From Thermoanaerobacter kivui (GTDB lineage Bacteria > Bacillota > Thermoanaerobacteria > Thermoanaerobacterales > Thermoanaerobacteraceae): a DNA stretch of 64,000 nucleotides. The DNA lies in assembly GCF_000763575.1 (NCBI RefSeq), contig NZ_CP009170.1, positions 211,501 through 275,500 on the forward strand. The letters are read 5' to 3'. The position numbers and the translations under genes were made by a program. Below the pieces are notes generated by a model. It saw nothing but the letters and a program-made list of their open reading frames with translations, ran no database searches and was not told the DNA's origin. How positions within the stretch are numbered: position 1 is the stretch's first letter; every line of letters begins with the position of its first letter. This document shows positions 28,522 through 37,517 of this stretch, piece after piece.

Positions 28522-28593
28522 TAATTATTAAGAAGGAAAGATTGGTAAGGTAAGTTAAGGCATAGAAATTAAAACTTGTAAGGAGAAAGATGT

Positions 28594-28902
28594 ATGAGAC
28601 CTTATGAAAAAGAAATACAAAGCATAAAAAATCAGATAATTCAAAAATATAAGCCAGAGGATATATACCTTTTTGGTTCATGTGCGAGAGGTATAATAAC
28701 TAAAAGAAGTGACATAGATATATGTGTGATTATTGCTACGGATAATAAAAGAAAACTCATTCAGCAAATGCTCATAGAACTTGATTACACCGTTGACATA
28801 GATATAATAGTTTACACTCCGGAAGAATGGAAAAAGTACAAAAATGACCCTTCAACTTTCGCTTATTTAATTAAATCAAAAGGAGTGAGTTTGCTTGGTT
28901 GA
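28594..28902 (+). CDS. MNT-type minimal nucleotidyltransferase
   Basis: A 102-residue protein with the pol-beta nucleotidyltransferase core: YLFGSCARG (residues 25-33) followed by SDIDICVII, giving the GS-x-n-DxD catalytic pattern, and a third aspartate in VDIDIIVY. Such stand-alone MNT proteins are paired with HEPN proteins and in studied pairs AMPylate or otherwise neutralise the HEPN toxin. The stop codon overlaps the start of the HEPN gene by eight bases, as expected for a coupled pair. AAGGAGAAAG precedes the ATG. Confidence 0.88.
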   Translation: MRPYEKEIQSIKNQIIQKYKPEDIYLFGSCARGIITKRSDIDICVIIATDNKRKLIQQMLIELDYTVDIDIIVYTPEEWKKYKNDPSTFAYLIKSKGVSLLG

Positions 28903-29290
28903 TTCTAAAAAAATTGAAGACTGGTTTAATATGGCTAAGAAAGATTTTAATGGTGCAAAAATTTTGTATGAACATGGTGGCGATTATTATCTTATATGCT
29001 TTCACTGTCAACAAGCTATAGAAAAATATTTAAAGGGTTATTTAATATCAAAAACGGGTGTAATTAATGAAGGACATAGTTTGGTAAAACTTTGTAAAGA
29101 AGCACAAAAATATAATGAGAATTTCAAAAATTTTCTTAAGGATTGTGCATTAGTAAACTCATATTACATTGAAACAAGATATCCTGCTGAAGAACCTCTT
29201 TATGTGGAGGAAGAAGAGGTTTTGGAATGCATGAGAATAACAGAAGAAATTATGAATTTTATAGATAAATTAGTACAAGAAAAGAACTAA
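28895..29290 (+). CDS. HEPN-domain protein
   Basis: A 131-residue all-helical protein of the HEPN family, with FHCQQAIEKYLKGYLISK (about residues 45-62), EGHSLVKLCKEA and YYIETRYPAEEP near the C-terminus. HEPN partners of MNT proteins are often RNase toxins with an R-x4-6-H motif; that motif is not evident here, so it belongs to the group whose activity is unclear. The start is TTG, with GGAG eight bases upstream, overlapping the MNT stop. The pair sits alone between a promoter and a strong terminator, a portable layout. Confidence 0.85.
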   Translation: MVDSKKIEDWFNMAKKDFNGAKILYEHGGDYYLICFHCQQAIEKYLKGYLISKTGVINEGHSLVKLCKEAQKYNENFKNFLKDCALVNSYYIETRYPAEEPLYVEEEEVLECMRITEEIMNFIDKLVQEKN

Positions 29291-29291
29291 A

Positions 29292-29314
29292 AAGGCGGTT
29301 TTCCCGCCTTTTTT
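29292..29314 (+). terminator. Intrinsic terminator of the MNT/HEPN operon
   Basis: AAGGCGG pairs with CCGCCTT (five-base loop) and is followed by six U residues. It lies directly before the convergent hppA stop and may serve both. Confidence 0.9.
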
Positions 29315-29315
29315 A

Positions 29316-31460
29316 TCATCTAAATAGAGCCACAAAGACAAGGGTTATTGTGCTTATGAGCTTTATGAGAACGTGCAGTGAAGGACCAGCTGTATCTTTA
29401 AATGGATCACCTACAGTGTCTCCTACAACTCCAGCTTTATGAGCTTCAGATTTTTTACCACCGTAATTGCCAAGTTCTATAAATTTCTTTGCATTATCCC
29501 AAGCACCGCCGCCGTTGTTTAAGAATAAAGCCAGTATTACACCAGAAATAGTACCTATCATTAAGAAAGCTGCTGCAGCTTCCTTACCAAGGATTACACC
29601 TACTAATATCGGTGTTACTACTACGATAAGTCCCGGAATCACCATTTCTTTTAAAGCGCCTTTAGTTACAATATCTACTGTTTTAGCATAGTCTGGCTTT
29701 GCTGTACCTTCCATGATGCCGGGAATTTCTCTAAACTGTCTCCTAACTTCAAGAATAACATATTGTGCAGCTCTACCAACAGCTCTTATTGCAGTTGAAC
29801 TAAAGAGATATACAATCATTGCTCCAATAAATGCTCCTATAAAGACTTCAGGTTTTCCTATATCTACAGCAAACCAAGAATCAATAGGTTTACCCAGTAT
29901 CTTTTTGACTTCGTCCAAATATGCAGAGAAAAGCAAGAAAGTTGCAAGAGCGGCTGAACCTACTGCGTATCCTTTTGTCAAAGCTTTTGTAGTGTTTCCA
30001 CAAGCGTCCAACCTGTCTGTCACATGTCTTACTGACTCTGGTGCTCCTGACATTTCAGTAATTCCACCAGCATTATCAGTAATAGGTCCAAATGTATCCA
30101 TTGCAAGTATATAAGCTGTTGTTGACAGCATTCCCATTGTTGCAATAGCTGTACCGTAAAGGCCAGAAGTACCTATGTGAGGAAGTGCTAATTCACCAAG
30201 CTTATATGCTATAAATATTGCTGCGGATATAAATATGACTGGAAGGGCAGTAGACTCCATACCCACAGAAATACCTGTAATTATGTTTGTAGCAGCTCCC
30301 GTTGTGGAAGCTTTGGCAATTTCCTGTACAGGACGTTTATTTACAGAAGTATAATAGTCTGTCAAGAATACAAAGATGTAACTTAGTACAACACCTGTTA
30401 CTACTGCACCATACAGTAACCAATAATTAACTTCACTGCCATCAGGCAAATGGCCAGAAAGCATTATTTTTACTGCAAAGAAAAGAGCAATTAAATTTAC
30501 AATTGTTGTGACGAAATATCCTTTGTTTAAAGCTATCATTGGGTCTTTTGATTCATCTTTTGTATTCACAAAGTAAATACCTATAATTGAGGAAATTATG
30601 CCTATTGCACCAGCTACCAACGGGAACAGTATCCCTCTCCAACCGAATACGGGATAAAGACCTACTCCCAGTATCATAGCACCTATATTTTCAGCAGCAG
30701 TTGATTCAAAAAGGTCAGCACCTCTTCCTGCGCAGTCTCCAACGTTGTCTCCCACAAGGTCAGCTATAACTGCGGGATTTCTTGGGTCATCTTCGGGGAT
30801 GCCGGCTTCTACCTTGCCCACAAGGTCAGCACCCACATCAGCAGCTTTTGTATATATACCGCCGCCCAGCTGGGCAAATAACGCTACAAAAGATGCGCCA
30901 AAGCCAAAACCGACGAGCAAGGAAGGAGCCTCTTTTATCAAAGCTTCTTGACCTGATAGACCTGATAGACCGCCATAAGCCAAAAACAAAGTAGCAACGC
31001 CAAAGAGCGATAAAGCGGTTACTGCAAGTCCTGTTACAGCTCCTCCTTTTAAAGCGATTTGCAGAGCTCTATTAAGGCCAGATTTTGCGCCAGCCGCAAC
31101 TCTTACATTAGAATTCACCGCTATATACATTCCAATGTAACCTGACAATGCTGAGCATAAAGCACCTGTAATGAATGCAAATCCTATGCGCCATGCAAAA
31201 CTTAATGCTGTACCAGTTCCTTCAGATAGATGTCCATAATAATTAGCTACAATAATTATTATAGCTACAATTAAGGCTAAAAGCGCAATTGTTTTATATT
31301 GCCTGTTTAGAAAAGCCATAGCTCCTTCTTTTATAGCGTCTGAAATTTGCTGCATTTTTTCATCGCCTTTATCTTGTGCAAAGATAAATTTAATTAAACC
31401 AATTATAACGAGGGCTGCAATAATTATAACCCCGTAAATTAGAGCAAGATAAGAACCCAA
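29316..31460 (-). CDS. hppA: Membrane-bound H+-translocating pyrophosphatase, K+-independent type
   Basis: Couples PPi hydrolysis to ion pumping. The 714-residue, about 16-helix protein has the catalytic stretches DVGADLVGKVEAG and DDPRNPAVIADLVGDNVGDC, and the C-terminal VGDTVGDPFKDTAGPSL with its conserved acidic residues. Near residue 485 the sequence reads CGNTTKALTKGYAVGS. K+-dependent enzymes have Ala where this has the Lys of TTKA, and this Lys replaces the need for K+ in characterised enzymes. I therefore infer a K+-independent H+ pump. It allows energy conservation from biosynthetic PPi in an anaerobe. The gene is monocistronic. Confidence 0.93.
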   Translation of the reverse strand: MGSYLALIYGVIIIAALVIIGLIKFIFAQDKGDEKMQQISDAIKEGAMAFLNRQYKTIALLALIVAIIIIVANYYGHLSEGTGTALSFAWRIGFAFITGALCSALSGYIGMYIAVNSNVRVAAGAKSGLNRALQIALKGGAVTGLAVTALSLFGVATLFLAYGGLSGLSGQEALIKEAPSLLVGFGFGASFVALFAQLGGGIYTKAADVGADLVGKVEAGIPEDDPRNPAVIADLVGDNVGDCAGRGADLFESTAAENIGAMILGVGLYPVFGWRGILFPLVAGAIGIISSIIGIYFVNTKDESKDPMIALNKGYFVTTIVNLIALFFAVKIMLSGHLPDGSEVNYWLLYGAVVTGVVLSYIFVFLTDYYTSVNKRPVQEIAKASTTGAATNIITGISVGMESTALPVIFISAAIFIAYKLGELALPHIGTSGLYGTAIATMGMLSTTAYILAMDTFGPITDNAGGITEMSGAPESVRHVTDRLDACGNTTKALTKGYAVGSAALATFLLFSAYLDEVKKILGKPIDSWFAVDIGKPEVFIGAFIGAMIVYLFSSTAIRAVGRAAQYVILEVRRQFREIPGIMEGTAKPDYAKTVDIVTKGALKEMVIPGLIVVVTPILVGVILGKEAAAAFLMIGTISGVILALFLNNGGGAWDNAKKFIELGNYGGKKSEAHKAGVVGDTVGDPFKDTAGPSLHVLIKLISTITLVFVALFR

Positions 31461-31799
31461 TTTACATCATCCCTTTCTTTTTTATATATTTTTTATTATT
31501 ATATCACATTATTATTATTATATTATAATATTCCATTTAGTATAGTATTTTTACTACTACTCATTATTATTTCGACAAACTTTTAAAAATTTCTTCAATC
31601 CTTTTTGACTAAATTAGTCTAAAAAATATCTCACTAGTGCCTTTAGTTTTATTTGATGGCTATGAAGTGAAAATGTTAGAAAATAAATAGGACATACTAT
31701 TGAAAAAATAGACATAATGATTTAAAATATTAAGTATAAATAGTGCAACATTTTTAATAGAATTATAACATATCAAATCTCTGAAAGGAGGAAGTTGTG
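31461..31799. other. Divergent intergenic region between hppA and fbp
   Basis: About 340 bases of very AT-rich sequence without an open frame. It contains an ATT-type microsatellite near 31497-31530 and a short perfect dyad GACTAA-A-TTAGTC at 31607-31619. No promoter reaches consensus on either strand, though both flanking genes must start here. Confidence 0.5.
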
Positions 31800-32888
31800 A
31801 TGTCAAAAATAACTTTAACGGTGATTAAGGCAGATGTTGGTGGATCAGTAGGCCATACAGATGTACATCCAGAGCTACTTGAAATTGCTAAAGAGCATCT
31901 TAAAGAAAAAGGAAAAATGCTTATAGACTTTTGTGTAACACATGTAGGAGATGACCTTGAACTTATAATGACTCACAAAGGAGGAGTTGACAACAAAGAG
32001 GTTCACAAGCTTGCATGGGATGCACTTTGGGCTTGTGCACAAAGAGCAAAAGAACTTAAGTTGTATGGTGCGGGACAGGATTTGCTAAAAGATTCTTTTT
32101 CAGGCAATGTAAAAGGATTGGGACCGGGAGTTGCAGAGATGGAATTTGAAGAGAGAAAAAGCGAACCTGTTATAATTTTTATGGCTGATAAAACAGAACC
32201 AGGGGCATGGAATTTACCTCTTTATAAGATGTTTGCAGACCCCTTTAATACCATAGGTCTTGTAATCGATCCTAGTATGCACCAAGGGTTTAAATTTGAA
32301 GTTTATGATATGATTGGACATAAAAAAATAATATTTGAAACTCCCCAGGAGATTTATGACATGTTGGTATTTATTGGAGCTACAGGGCGATATTGCGTAC
32401 GAAAAGTGTATACAAAAAACAATGAAATTGCAGCAGTGTCTTCTACTCAAAGGATGAATTTTATGGCAGGGAAATACATAGGAAAAGATGACCCTGTACT
32501 TATTGTGAGATGCCAAAATGGTCTTCCGGCAGTAGGTGAAGCATTAGAACCTTTTGCTAATCCTCATCTTGTTGCTGGCTGGATGAGAGGATCTCATAAT
32601 GGCCCTATGATACCAGTCTCGATAGAAGATGCTGTACCTACAAGATTTGATGGTCCTCCAAGAGTATGTGCTTTAGGTTTTCAATTGGCAGAAGGAAAGC
32701 TTATAGGACCACAGGACTTCTTTAAAGACGTTGCCTTCAATAATGCAAGGAAAAAAGCATTAGAAATAGCTGATTATATAAGGAGCATGGGACCCTTTGA
32801 ACCTCACAGGTTGCATTTAGAAGAGTTGGAATATACTACTTTTCCTCAGGTTGCTGAAAAACTTCAAGGGAGATGGGAAGAAGAATGA
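31800..32888 (+). CDS. fbp: Bifunctional fructose-1,6-bisphosphate aldolase/phosphatase (class V FBPase)
   Basis: This archaeal-type enzyme condenses the triose phosphates and dephosphorylates the product to fructose-6-phosphate, the one-way gluconeogenic step in thermophiles. Diagnostic blocks are IKADVGGSVGHTDVHP at the N-terminus, FMADKTEPGAWN, DPSMHQGFKFEVYD, RMNFMAGKYIGKDDP and WMRGSHNGPMIP. At 362 residues it has the expected length. I chose ATG 31800 because AAAGGAGG lies eight bases upstream, rather than the overlapping GTG 31797. It is monocistronic and ends in a strong terminator. Its presence is one reason to suspect a thermophilic host. Confidence 0.94.
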   Translation: MSKITLTVIKADVGGSVGHTDVHPELLEIAKEHLKEKGKMLIDFCVTHVGDDLELIMTHKGGVDNKEVHKLAWDALWACAQRAKELKLYGAGQDLLKDSFSGNVKGLGPGVAEMEFEERKSEPVIIFMADKTEPGAWNLPLYKMFADPFNTIGLVIDPSMHQGFKFEVYDMIGHKKIIFETPQEIYDMLVFIGATGRYCVRKVYTKNNEIAAVSSTQRMNFMAGKYIGKDDPVLIVRCQNGLPAVGEALEPFANPHLVAGWMRGSHNGPMIPVSIEDAVPTRFDGPPRVCALGFQLAEGKLIGPQDFFKDVAFNNARKKALEIADYIRSMGPFEPHRLHLEELEYTTFPQVAEKLQGRWEEE

Positions 32889-32900
32889 GGTGCAAGCTGG

Positions 32901-32936
32901 GGATAAAAAGACGGGTCCAACCCGTCTTTTTATCCC
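32901..32936. terminator. Bidirectional terminator between fbp and gcvPB
   Basis: A 16-bp perfect stem with a CCA loop; the arm GGATAAAAAGACGGGT includes an A-run, so the complementary arm supplies a U-run (CTTTTTATCC) on either strand. Confidence 0.88.
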
Positions 32937-32959
32937 CCATTTTTCGATGGTCCTCCCTA

Positions 32960-34414
32960 TTATTTGCTCCACTTTAAAACAGGATTTCTTGCAGCCAGTA
33001 CCTCATCAACCCTTCTTACAGGCGTGTTGTGTGGAGCTTCTTTTAAAAGTTGTGGATTTTCTTTTGCTTCCTCTGATATTTTAATCATTGCTTCAATAAA
33101 AGCGTCTAATGTTTCTTTACTTTCTGTTTCAGTAGGCTCTATCATTATAGCTTCATCAACAATTAATGGGAAATATATTGTAGGCGGATGGAAACCGTAG
33201 TCTATAAGTCTTTTAGCTACATCTAATGTTCTGATATCATTGACTTTTTCTAAGAGACCAGCTAAAACAAATTCATGCATGCATACTTTGTCAACAGCTA
33301 CTTTATAGTGATTTTTAAGTTTTTCTTTAAGATAATTAGCATTTAAGACGGCCATTTCGCTGGCTCTCTTAAGTCCTTCAGCTCCCATAGTTAGAATATA
33401 AGAATAAGCTTTTACAAGCACATTGAAGTTGCCATAAAAGCTTCTCACTTTTCCAATTGAAAGCGGCTTATCATAGTTTAAGCTATATATGCCATCTTTA
33501 AATTCTATTACAGGCACTGGTAAAAAGTCGGCAAGTTCTTTTTTGACACCTACAGGTCCTGCGCCAGGTCCTCCACCACCGTGAGGTGTAGAAAATGTCT
33601 TATGAAGATTTAGATGCACAACGTCAAATCCCATGTCTCCAGGGCGTGTAATTCCCATTATAGCATTTAGATTTGCGCCGTCGTAGTATAAAAGTCCTCC
33701 TGCTTCGTGTACTAGTCTTGCGATTTCTACTATATTTTCTTCAAAAAGTCCTAAGGTGCTGGGGTTTGTAAGCATAAGTCCTGCTACTTCCTCATTTAAA
33801 ACGGCTTTTAACGTCTCAAGGTCTATTGCACCTTCTTTGTTAGACTTAATTTCAATAACGTCAAAACCAGCAACTGCTGCACTGGCAGGATTTGTACCGT
33901 GGGCAGAATCTGGAACGATTATTTTTTTGCGTTTTGTGTCGTTTCTGTGCTCGTGATATGCTTTAATTATCATAAGACCTGTCAGTTCACCATGAGCACC
34001 TGCAGCAGGCTGTAATGAAAATTTGCCCATTCCAGTTATTTCAGAGAGCATATTTTCTAATTCATACATGAGTTTCAAAGCGCCTTGCACTGTTTCTACT
34101 GGCTGGTAGGGATGTAGAGCTGTAAAACCGACAAGGGATGCCATGTCTTCATTTATCTTGGGGTTATATTTCATTGTGCAGGACCCTAATGGATAAAAAC
34201 CTGTATCGACGCCGTAGTTTTTATTTGATAAAAGGGTGTAATGCCTTATTATGTCTACTTCACTTACTTCGGGAAGCTCTATTTCTTCTTTTCTCATCAT
34301 TTGTTGCGGAAGTATGTCTTCTAAAGGTTTTTCTTCTACATCCAACTTAGGGAGAGTGTAGGCTTTTCTTCCTTCCTTTGACAATTCAAATATCAATTTA
34401 TTGTACTTTTTCAC
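32960..34414 (-). CDS. gcvPB: Glycine dehydrogenase (decarboxylating) subunit 2
   Basis: The PLP-binding half of the two-subunit P-protein, which decarboxylates glycine and passes the aminomethyl group to GcvH. The PLP lysine is in [18 protein letters not shown], preceded by [26 protein letters not shown] near residue 75 is typical of the beta subunit. At 484 residues the length is normal. Its start overlaps the gcvPA stop by four bases. It is the last gene of the gcvT-H-PA-PB operon and ends at a shared terminator. Confidence 0.96.
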   Translation of the reverse strand: MKKYNKLIFELSKEGRKAYTLPKLDVEEKPLEDILPQQMMRKEEIELPEVSEVDIIRHYTLLSNKNYGVDTGFYPLGSCTMKYNPKINEDMASLVGFTALHPYQPVETVQGALKLMYELENMLSEITGMGKFSLQPAAGAHGELTGLMIIKAYHEHRNDTKRKKIIVPDSAHGTNPASAAVAGFDVIEIKSNKEGAIDLETLKAVLNEEVAGLMLTNPSTLGLFEENIVEIARLVHEAGGLLYYDGANLNAIMGITRPGDMGFDVVHLNLHKTFSTPHGGGGPGAGPVGVKKELADFLPVPVIEFKDGIYSLNYDKPLSIGKVRSFYGNFNVLVKAYSYILTMGAEGLKRASEMAVLNANYLKEKLKNHYKVAVDKVCMHEFVLAGLLEKVNDIRTLDVAKRLIDYGFHPPTIYFPLIVDEAIMIEPTETESKETLDAFIEAMIKISEEAKENPQLLKEAPHNTPVRRVDEVLAARNPVLKWSK

Positions 34415-35754
34415 ACTATCACCTCCAGCAGAGCTTTTAACTCATCAATTTCTTCTTTTGTCCTTTTTTCTGTAAAGGCTAGTAACATTGTATTTTTGTA
34501 TTTGTCGTAATCTCTGTGGAGGTTGTATCCGCCTAATATGTCCTTTTCTAAAAGTTTTTTATTAATTAAGTCTACATCTACATCAGCCTTTAATACAAAT
34601 TCCATAAAGAAGGGCTTGCTAAAAGCAGGTTTATATTTTCCTGATGTGGTAAGCACTGAAAAAGCATAATGAGCTTTTTGAGTGCATTGATAAGCCACTT
34701 CTTTTATACCTTTTTTACCCATAGTTGCGAGATATATTGCAGCAGTCAAAGCATTTAATGAGTGGTTGGAGCAAATATTTGAAGTTGCCTTTTCTCTTCT
34801 TATGTGTTGTTCTCTTGCTTGCAAAGTAAGCACAAAAGCACGTCTACCATCTACATCTTTTGTCTGGCCTACTATTCTTCCTGGCATTTTTCGCACAAGC
34901 TTTTGCGTTGTAGCTAAAAAACCAATATAAGGACCACCAAAATTTAATCCGTTGCCAAGTGATTGACCGTCTCCTACAGCTATATCTGCGCCAATTTCTC
35001 CTGGCGATTTGAGTATGCCGAGAGGTATTGGATGTACGTAAGTTATTAACATTGCTTTGTTTTCATGTGTTATTTTCTCGATTTCTTGCAAATCTTCAAT
35101 GATTCCAAAGAAATTAGGATACTGTACAATTACTGCCGCGGTATTACTACCAATTTCATCTTTTAATTTTTCTATATCAGTTACACCTTCTGTGTCCTCT
35201 ATTTCAATTACTTGTATATCTCTAAAATGCATATAAGTTTTTAAAACTTTTCGAGTTTCTGGATTTACAGTTTTTGAAACTAATATGGTTTTTCTTTGTG
35301 TATTTTCACATGCCATAATTGCAGCTTCTGTACAGGCAGTTGCTCCGTCGTACATTGAAGCATTTGTGACTTCCATTCCTGTGAGGTTTGTAATCATCGT
35401 CTGGTACTCAAATATAGCTTGTAAAGTTCCTTGGCTTATTTCTGGCTGGTAAGGAGTATATGCCGTGTAAAATTCAGAATGAGATATTATATGCTTTACA
35501 ACAGAAGGGATGTAATGGTCATATACTCCAGCGCCTAAAAAACTTGTCAGCTCTTCAAGGCTTTTATTTTCTTTGGCGTATTTCTTTATGTGGGCTGTAA
35601 GCTCTATTTCTGACATGGGCTTACCTAAATTTAAAGGCCCTTTTAAGCGAACTTCTTGAGGTATGTTTTCAAACAGCTCTTCTATAGAATTTTTTCCTAT
35701 TGTTTTAAGCATTTCTTTTTCGTCATTGGAGGAGGTGGGAAGGTAGGGAAACAT
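34411..35754 (-). CDS. gcvPA: Glycine dehydrogenase (decarboxylating) subunit 1
   Basis: The non-PLP half of the split P-protein. MFPYLPTS at the start, [31 protein letters not shown] and [18 protein letters not shown] are family blocks. I chose ATG 35754, with GAGGAG eight bases upstream, over a frame five codons longer that begins inside gcvH without a ribosome binding site. The 447-residue length matches characterised homologues. The gene order and spacing indicate a single polycistronic message. Confidence 0.95.
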   Translation of the reverse strand: MFPYLPTSSNDEKEMLKTIGKNSIEELFENIPQEVRLKGPLNLGKPMSEIELTAHIKKYAKENKSLEELTSFLGAGVYDHYIPSVVKHIISHSEFYTAYTPYQPEISQGTLQAIFEYQTMITNLTGMEVTNASMYDGATACTEAAIMACENTQRKTILVSKTVNPETRKVLKTYMHFRDIQVIEIEDTEGVTDIEKLKDEIGSNTAAVIVQYPNFFGIIEDLQEIEKITHENKAMLITYVHPIPLGILKSPGEIGADIAVGDGQSLGNGLNFGGPYIGFLATTQKLVRKMPGRIVGQTKDVDGRRAFVLTLQAREQHIRREKATSNICSNHSLNALTAAIYLATMGKKGIKEVAYQCTQKAHYAFSVLTTSGKYKPAFSKPFFMEFVLKADVDVDLINKKLLEKDILGGYNLHRDYDKYKNTMLLAFTEKRTKEEIDELKALLEVIV

Positions 35755-35758
35755 ATTC

Positions 35759-36139
35759 TCACTCCTCATCTAAAAATTTTTTATATTTTTCGGCTGTCAT
35801 CAAATTATCAAGCTGTGATTTATCTTTAAGTTCTACTAATATCATCCAGTTTTCGTAAGGGTCATTATTGACCAGAGAGGGGTCGTCTATAATCGAGGTG
35901 TTCACATCTATTACTTTTCCATTTACAGGTATGTAAACGTCAGATGCAGCTTTTACAGATTCTACAACTCCAAGTACATCGCCAGCAGAGAGTTCTGCGC
36001 CTACTTCTGGAAGCTCAATATACACTATGTTTCCTAAAGAATGCTGAGCATAATCTGTTATTCCCACATATGCTTTGTCCCCTTCCACTTTGACCCATTC
36101 ATGGTCTTTTGAGTAATATAAGCCTTCTAAAACTTTCAT
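35759..36139 (-). CDS. gcvH: Glycine cleavage system H protein
   Basis: The lipoyl carrier of the glycine cleavage system. The lipoylation lysine is in [15 protein letters not shown] (about residue 63), in the usual ESVKA context, and [21 protein letters not shown] opens the domain. At 126 residues it is full length. AAGGAGG precedes the ATG. It follows gcvT after 14 bases. Lipoate is likely attached by the ligase encoded by lplA on the other side of the insertion element. Confidence 0.96.
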   Translation of the reverse strand: MKVLEGLYYSKDHEWVKVEGDKAYVGITDYAQHSLGNIVYIELPEVGAELSAGDVLGVVESVKAASDVYIPVNGKVIDVNTSIIDDPSLVNNDPYENWMILVELKDKSQLDNLMTAEKYKKFLDEE

Positions 36140-36153
36140 ATAAAGATTCCTCC

Positions 36154-37260
36154 TTACTTTTTATAATTTTTCTTGTAAAAGTTTTTGCTTATGATTAAAG
36201 CCTTAAGTGGCTTGTTTCTTATCACAATTTCAATTTGATTTCCCATTTCTGCGTATTTTGCGTCAATCAATGCAAGGCCTATGTTTTTCTTTAATGTAGG
36301 TGAGAAATATCCGGTTGTGATATAGCCGATTTTTTGATTATCAGCACGAACTTCATAGCCGTGTCTTGGAATTCCATTGTCTATCATTTCAAATCCTACG
36401 ATTTTACGTTTAAGCCCTTCTTCTTTTTGCTTTAGTAAAGCATCTTTTCCGATGAAATTGCCTTTGTCAAATTTGACGAAAAACTCAAAACCTGCCTCTA
36501 AAGGAGTTATCTCTTCTGAAAGTTCATTTCCGTATAGAGGCAAACCGGCTTCAAACCGCAAAGTATCTCTTGCTCCTAATCCTACTGGTTTAAGCCCATA
36601 TTCTTTGCCTGTTTCAATTATTTTTTCCCATAATTCTGCTGCGTATTTATTGGGCATGTAAATTTCAAATCCGTCTTCACCTGTGTATCCGGTTCTTGAC
36701 ACTATGCAGTCAACACCTGCTATTTTGACATTATCTTTGAAGTAGAAAAATTTGATTTGCGAAAGGTCAGTATCTGTAAGTTTTTGAAGTATTTCTTCTG
36801 CTTTTGGACCTTGTATTGCAAGTTCAGAAACTTCATCTGAAATGTTATTTATCTCTACATCATATACTCCTTTGTTATCCCTCATCCATTTATAATCCTT
36901 TTCTATATTAGCTGCATTTACAACAAGGTAGTAGTGTTTGTCAGAATATTTGTAGACCAATAAGTCGTCTACAACGCCGCCATCGTAATTGCACATAAAG
37001 GTGTAAAAAACTTGATTATCTTTTAATTTAGACAAGTCATTTGTTATGAGATTTTGCAGAAAGGCAAAAGCTTCTCTCCCTTTTACAGTTATTTCTCCCA
37101 TGTGAGAAACATCGAATAGTCCTGCAGCGTTTCTCACTGCTTCGTGCTCAGAAATTATGCTTTCAAACTGAACAGGGAGAGCCCATCCTGCAAAGTCGAT
37201 GATTTTTCCATTGTATTTTTTGTAAAGGTCAAAAAGAGGTGTTTTTTTGAGGCTATCCAA
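36154..37260 (-). CDS. gcvT: Glycine cleavage system T protein (aminomethyltransferase)
   Basis: Transfers the methylene group from aminomethyl-GcvH to tetrahydrofolate and releases ammonia. Signature stretches are [13 protein letters not shown] near residue 50, [15 protein letters not shown] ([13 protein letters not shown] here) and [18 protein letters not shown]. At 368 residues the length is normal. The start is TTG 37260 preceded by AAAGGGTGTGATG, since no better in-frame codon exists. It is the first gene of the operon and lies 20 bases downstream of the riboswitch terminator. Confidence 0.95.
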   Translation of the reverse strand: MDSLKKTPLFDLYKKYNGKIIDFAGWALPVQFESIISEHEAVRNAAGLFDVSHMGEITVKGREAFAFLQNLITNDLSKLKDNQVFYTFMCNYDGGVVDDLLVYKYSDKHYYLVVNAANIEKDYKWMRDNKGVYDVEINNISDEVSELAIQGPKAEEILQKLTDTDLSQIKFFYFKDNVKIAGVDCIVSRTGYTGEDGFEIYMPNKYAAELWEKIIETGKEYGLKPVGLGARDTLRFEAGLPLYGNELSEEITPLEAGFEFFVKFDKGNFIGKDALLKQKEEGLKRKIVGFEMIDNGIPRHGYEVRADNQKIGYITTGYFSPTLKKNIGLALIDAKYAEMGNQIEIVIRNKPLKALIISKNFYKKNYKK

Positions 37261-37280
37261 AAGACATCACACCCTTTCAT

Positions 37281-37339
37281 AAAATTTTAAAAGAGGAGTT
37301 ATGATGAGCACAACAAAACAAATGCCATCATAACTCCCC
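37281..37339 (-). terminator. Expression-platform terminator of the glycine riboswitch
   Basis: On the minus strand GAGTTATGATG and CATCATAACTC form an 11-bp stem with a 19-base loop, followed by CTCTTTTAAAATTTT. It lies between the second aptamer and gcvT, so glycine binding probably prevents it from forming. Confidence 0.8.
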
Positions 37340-37345
37340 TGTTTT

Positions 37346-37511
37346 TTGACCTGAGAGCTTCTACTTAGTATTGCTCCTTCGGCGCTCTATACGAGACTTT
37401 CCAGAGGTCTATCCGATAGCGATACTTTTGCCTGAGAGCTTTTATAAAGGCTTGGCGGGCCTTTATATTTCCCCTTCGGCTATCTTTTTAAAAAAGATAT
37501 CTCTCGCTATC
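37346..37511 (-). ncRNA. Tandem glycine riboswitch (two aptamers)
   Basis: On the minus strand aptamer 1 (37511-37415) opens with GATAGCGAGAG and closes with CGCTATC. It contains GCCGAAGGGGAAA and GCTCTCAGGCAAAAG. Aptamer 2 (37413-37346) repeats the pattern with GCGCCGAAGGAGCAA and GCTCTCAGGTCAAAA. These are the conserved core and P3 parts of the gcvT riboswitch, and the two aptamers are separated by only a base or so. The riboswitch is an ON switch for glycine cleavage in characterised cases. The 5' edge is intact, but an insertion sequence begins seven bases upstream. Confidence 0.93.
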
Positions 37512-37517
37512 TTCATC
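37509..37517. repeat. Target-site duplication, left copy
   Basis: ATCTTCATC, repeated exactly at 39111-39119 on the other side of the insertion element. Confidence 0.8.

Noticed and set aside
28274-28681. A full 135-residue minus-strand protein including the upstream hydrophobic part
   Set aside because: The N-terminal part is the reverse of the MNT gene and leader, with low-complexity Phe/Leu codons; only the last part looks like coding sequence.
31607-31619. Short dyad GACTAA-A-TTAGTC upstream of fbp as an operator
   Set aside because: Six-base arms in AT-rich DNA occur easily by chance and no second copy was found.
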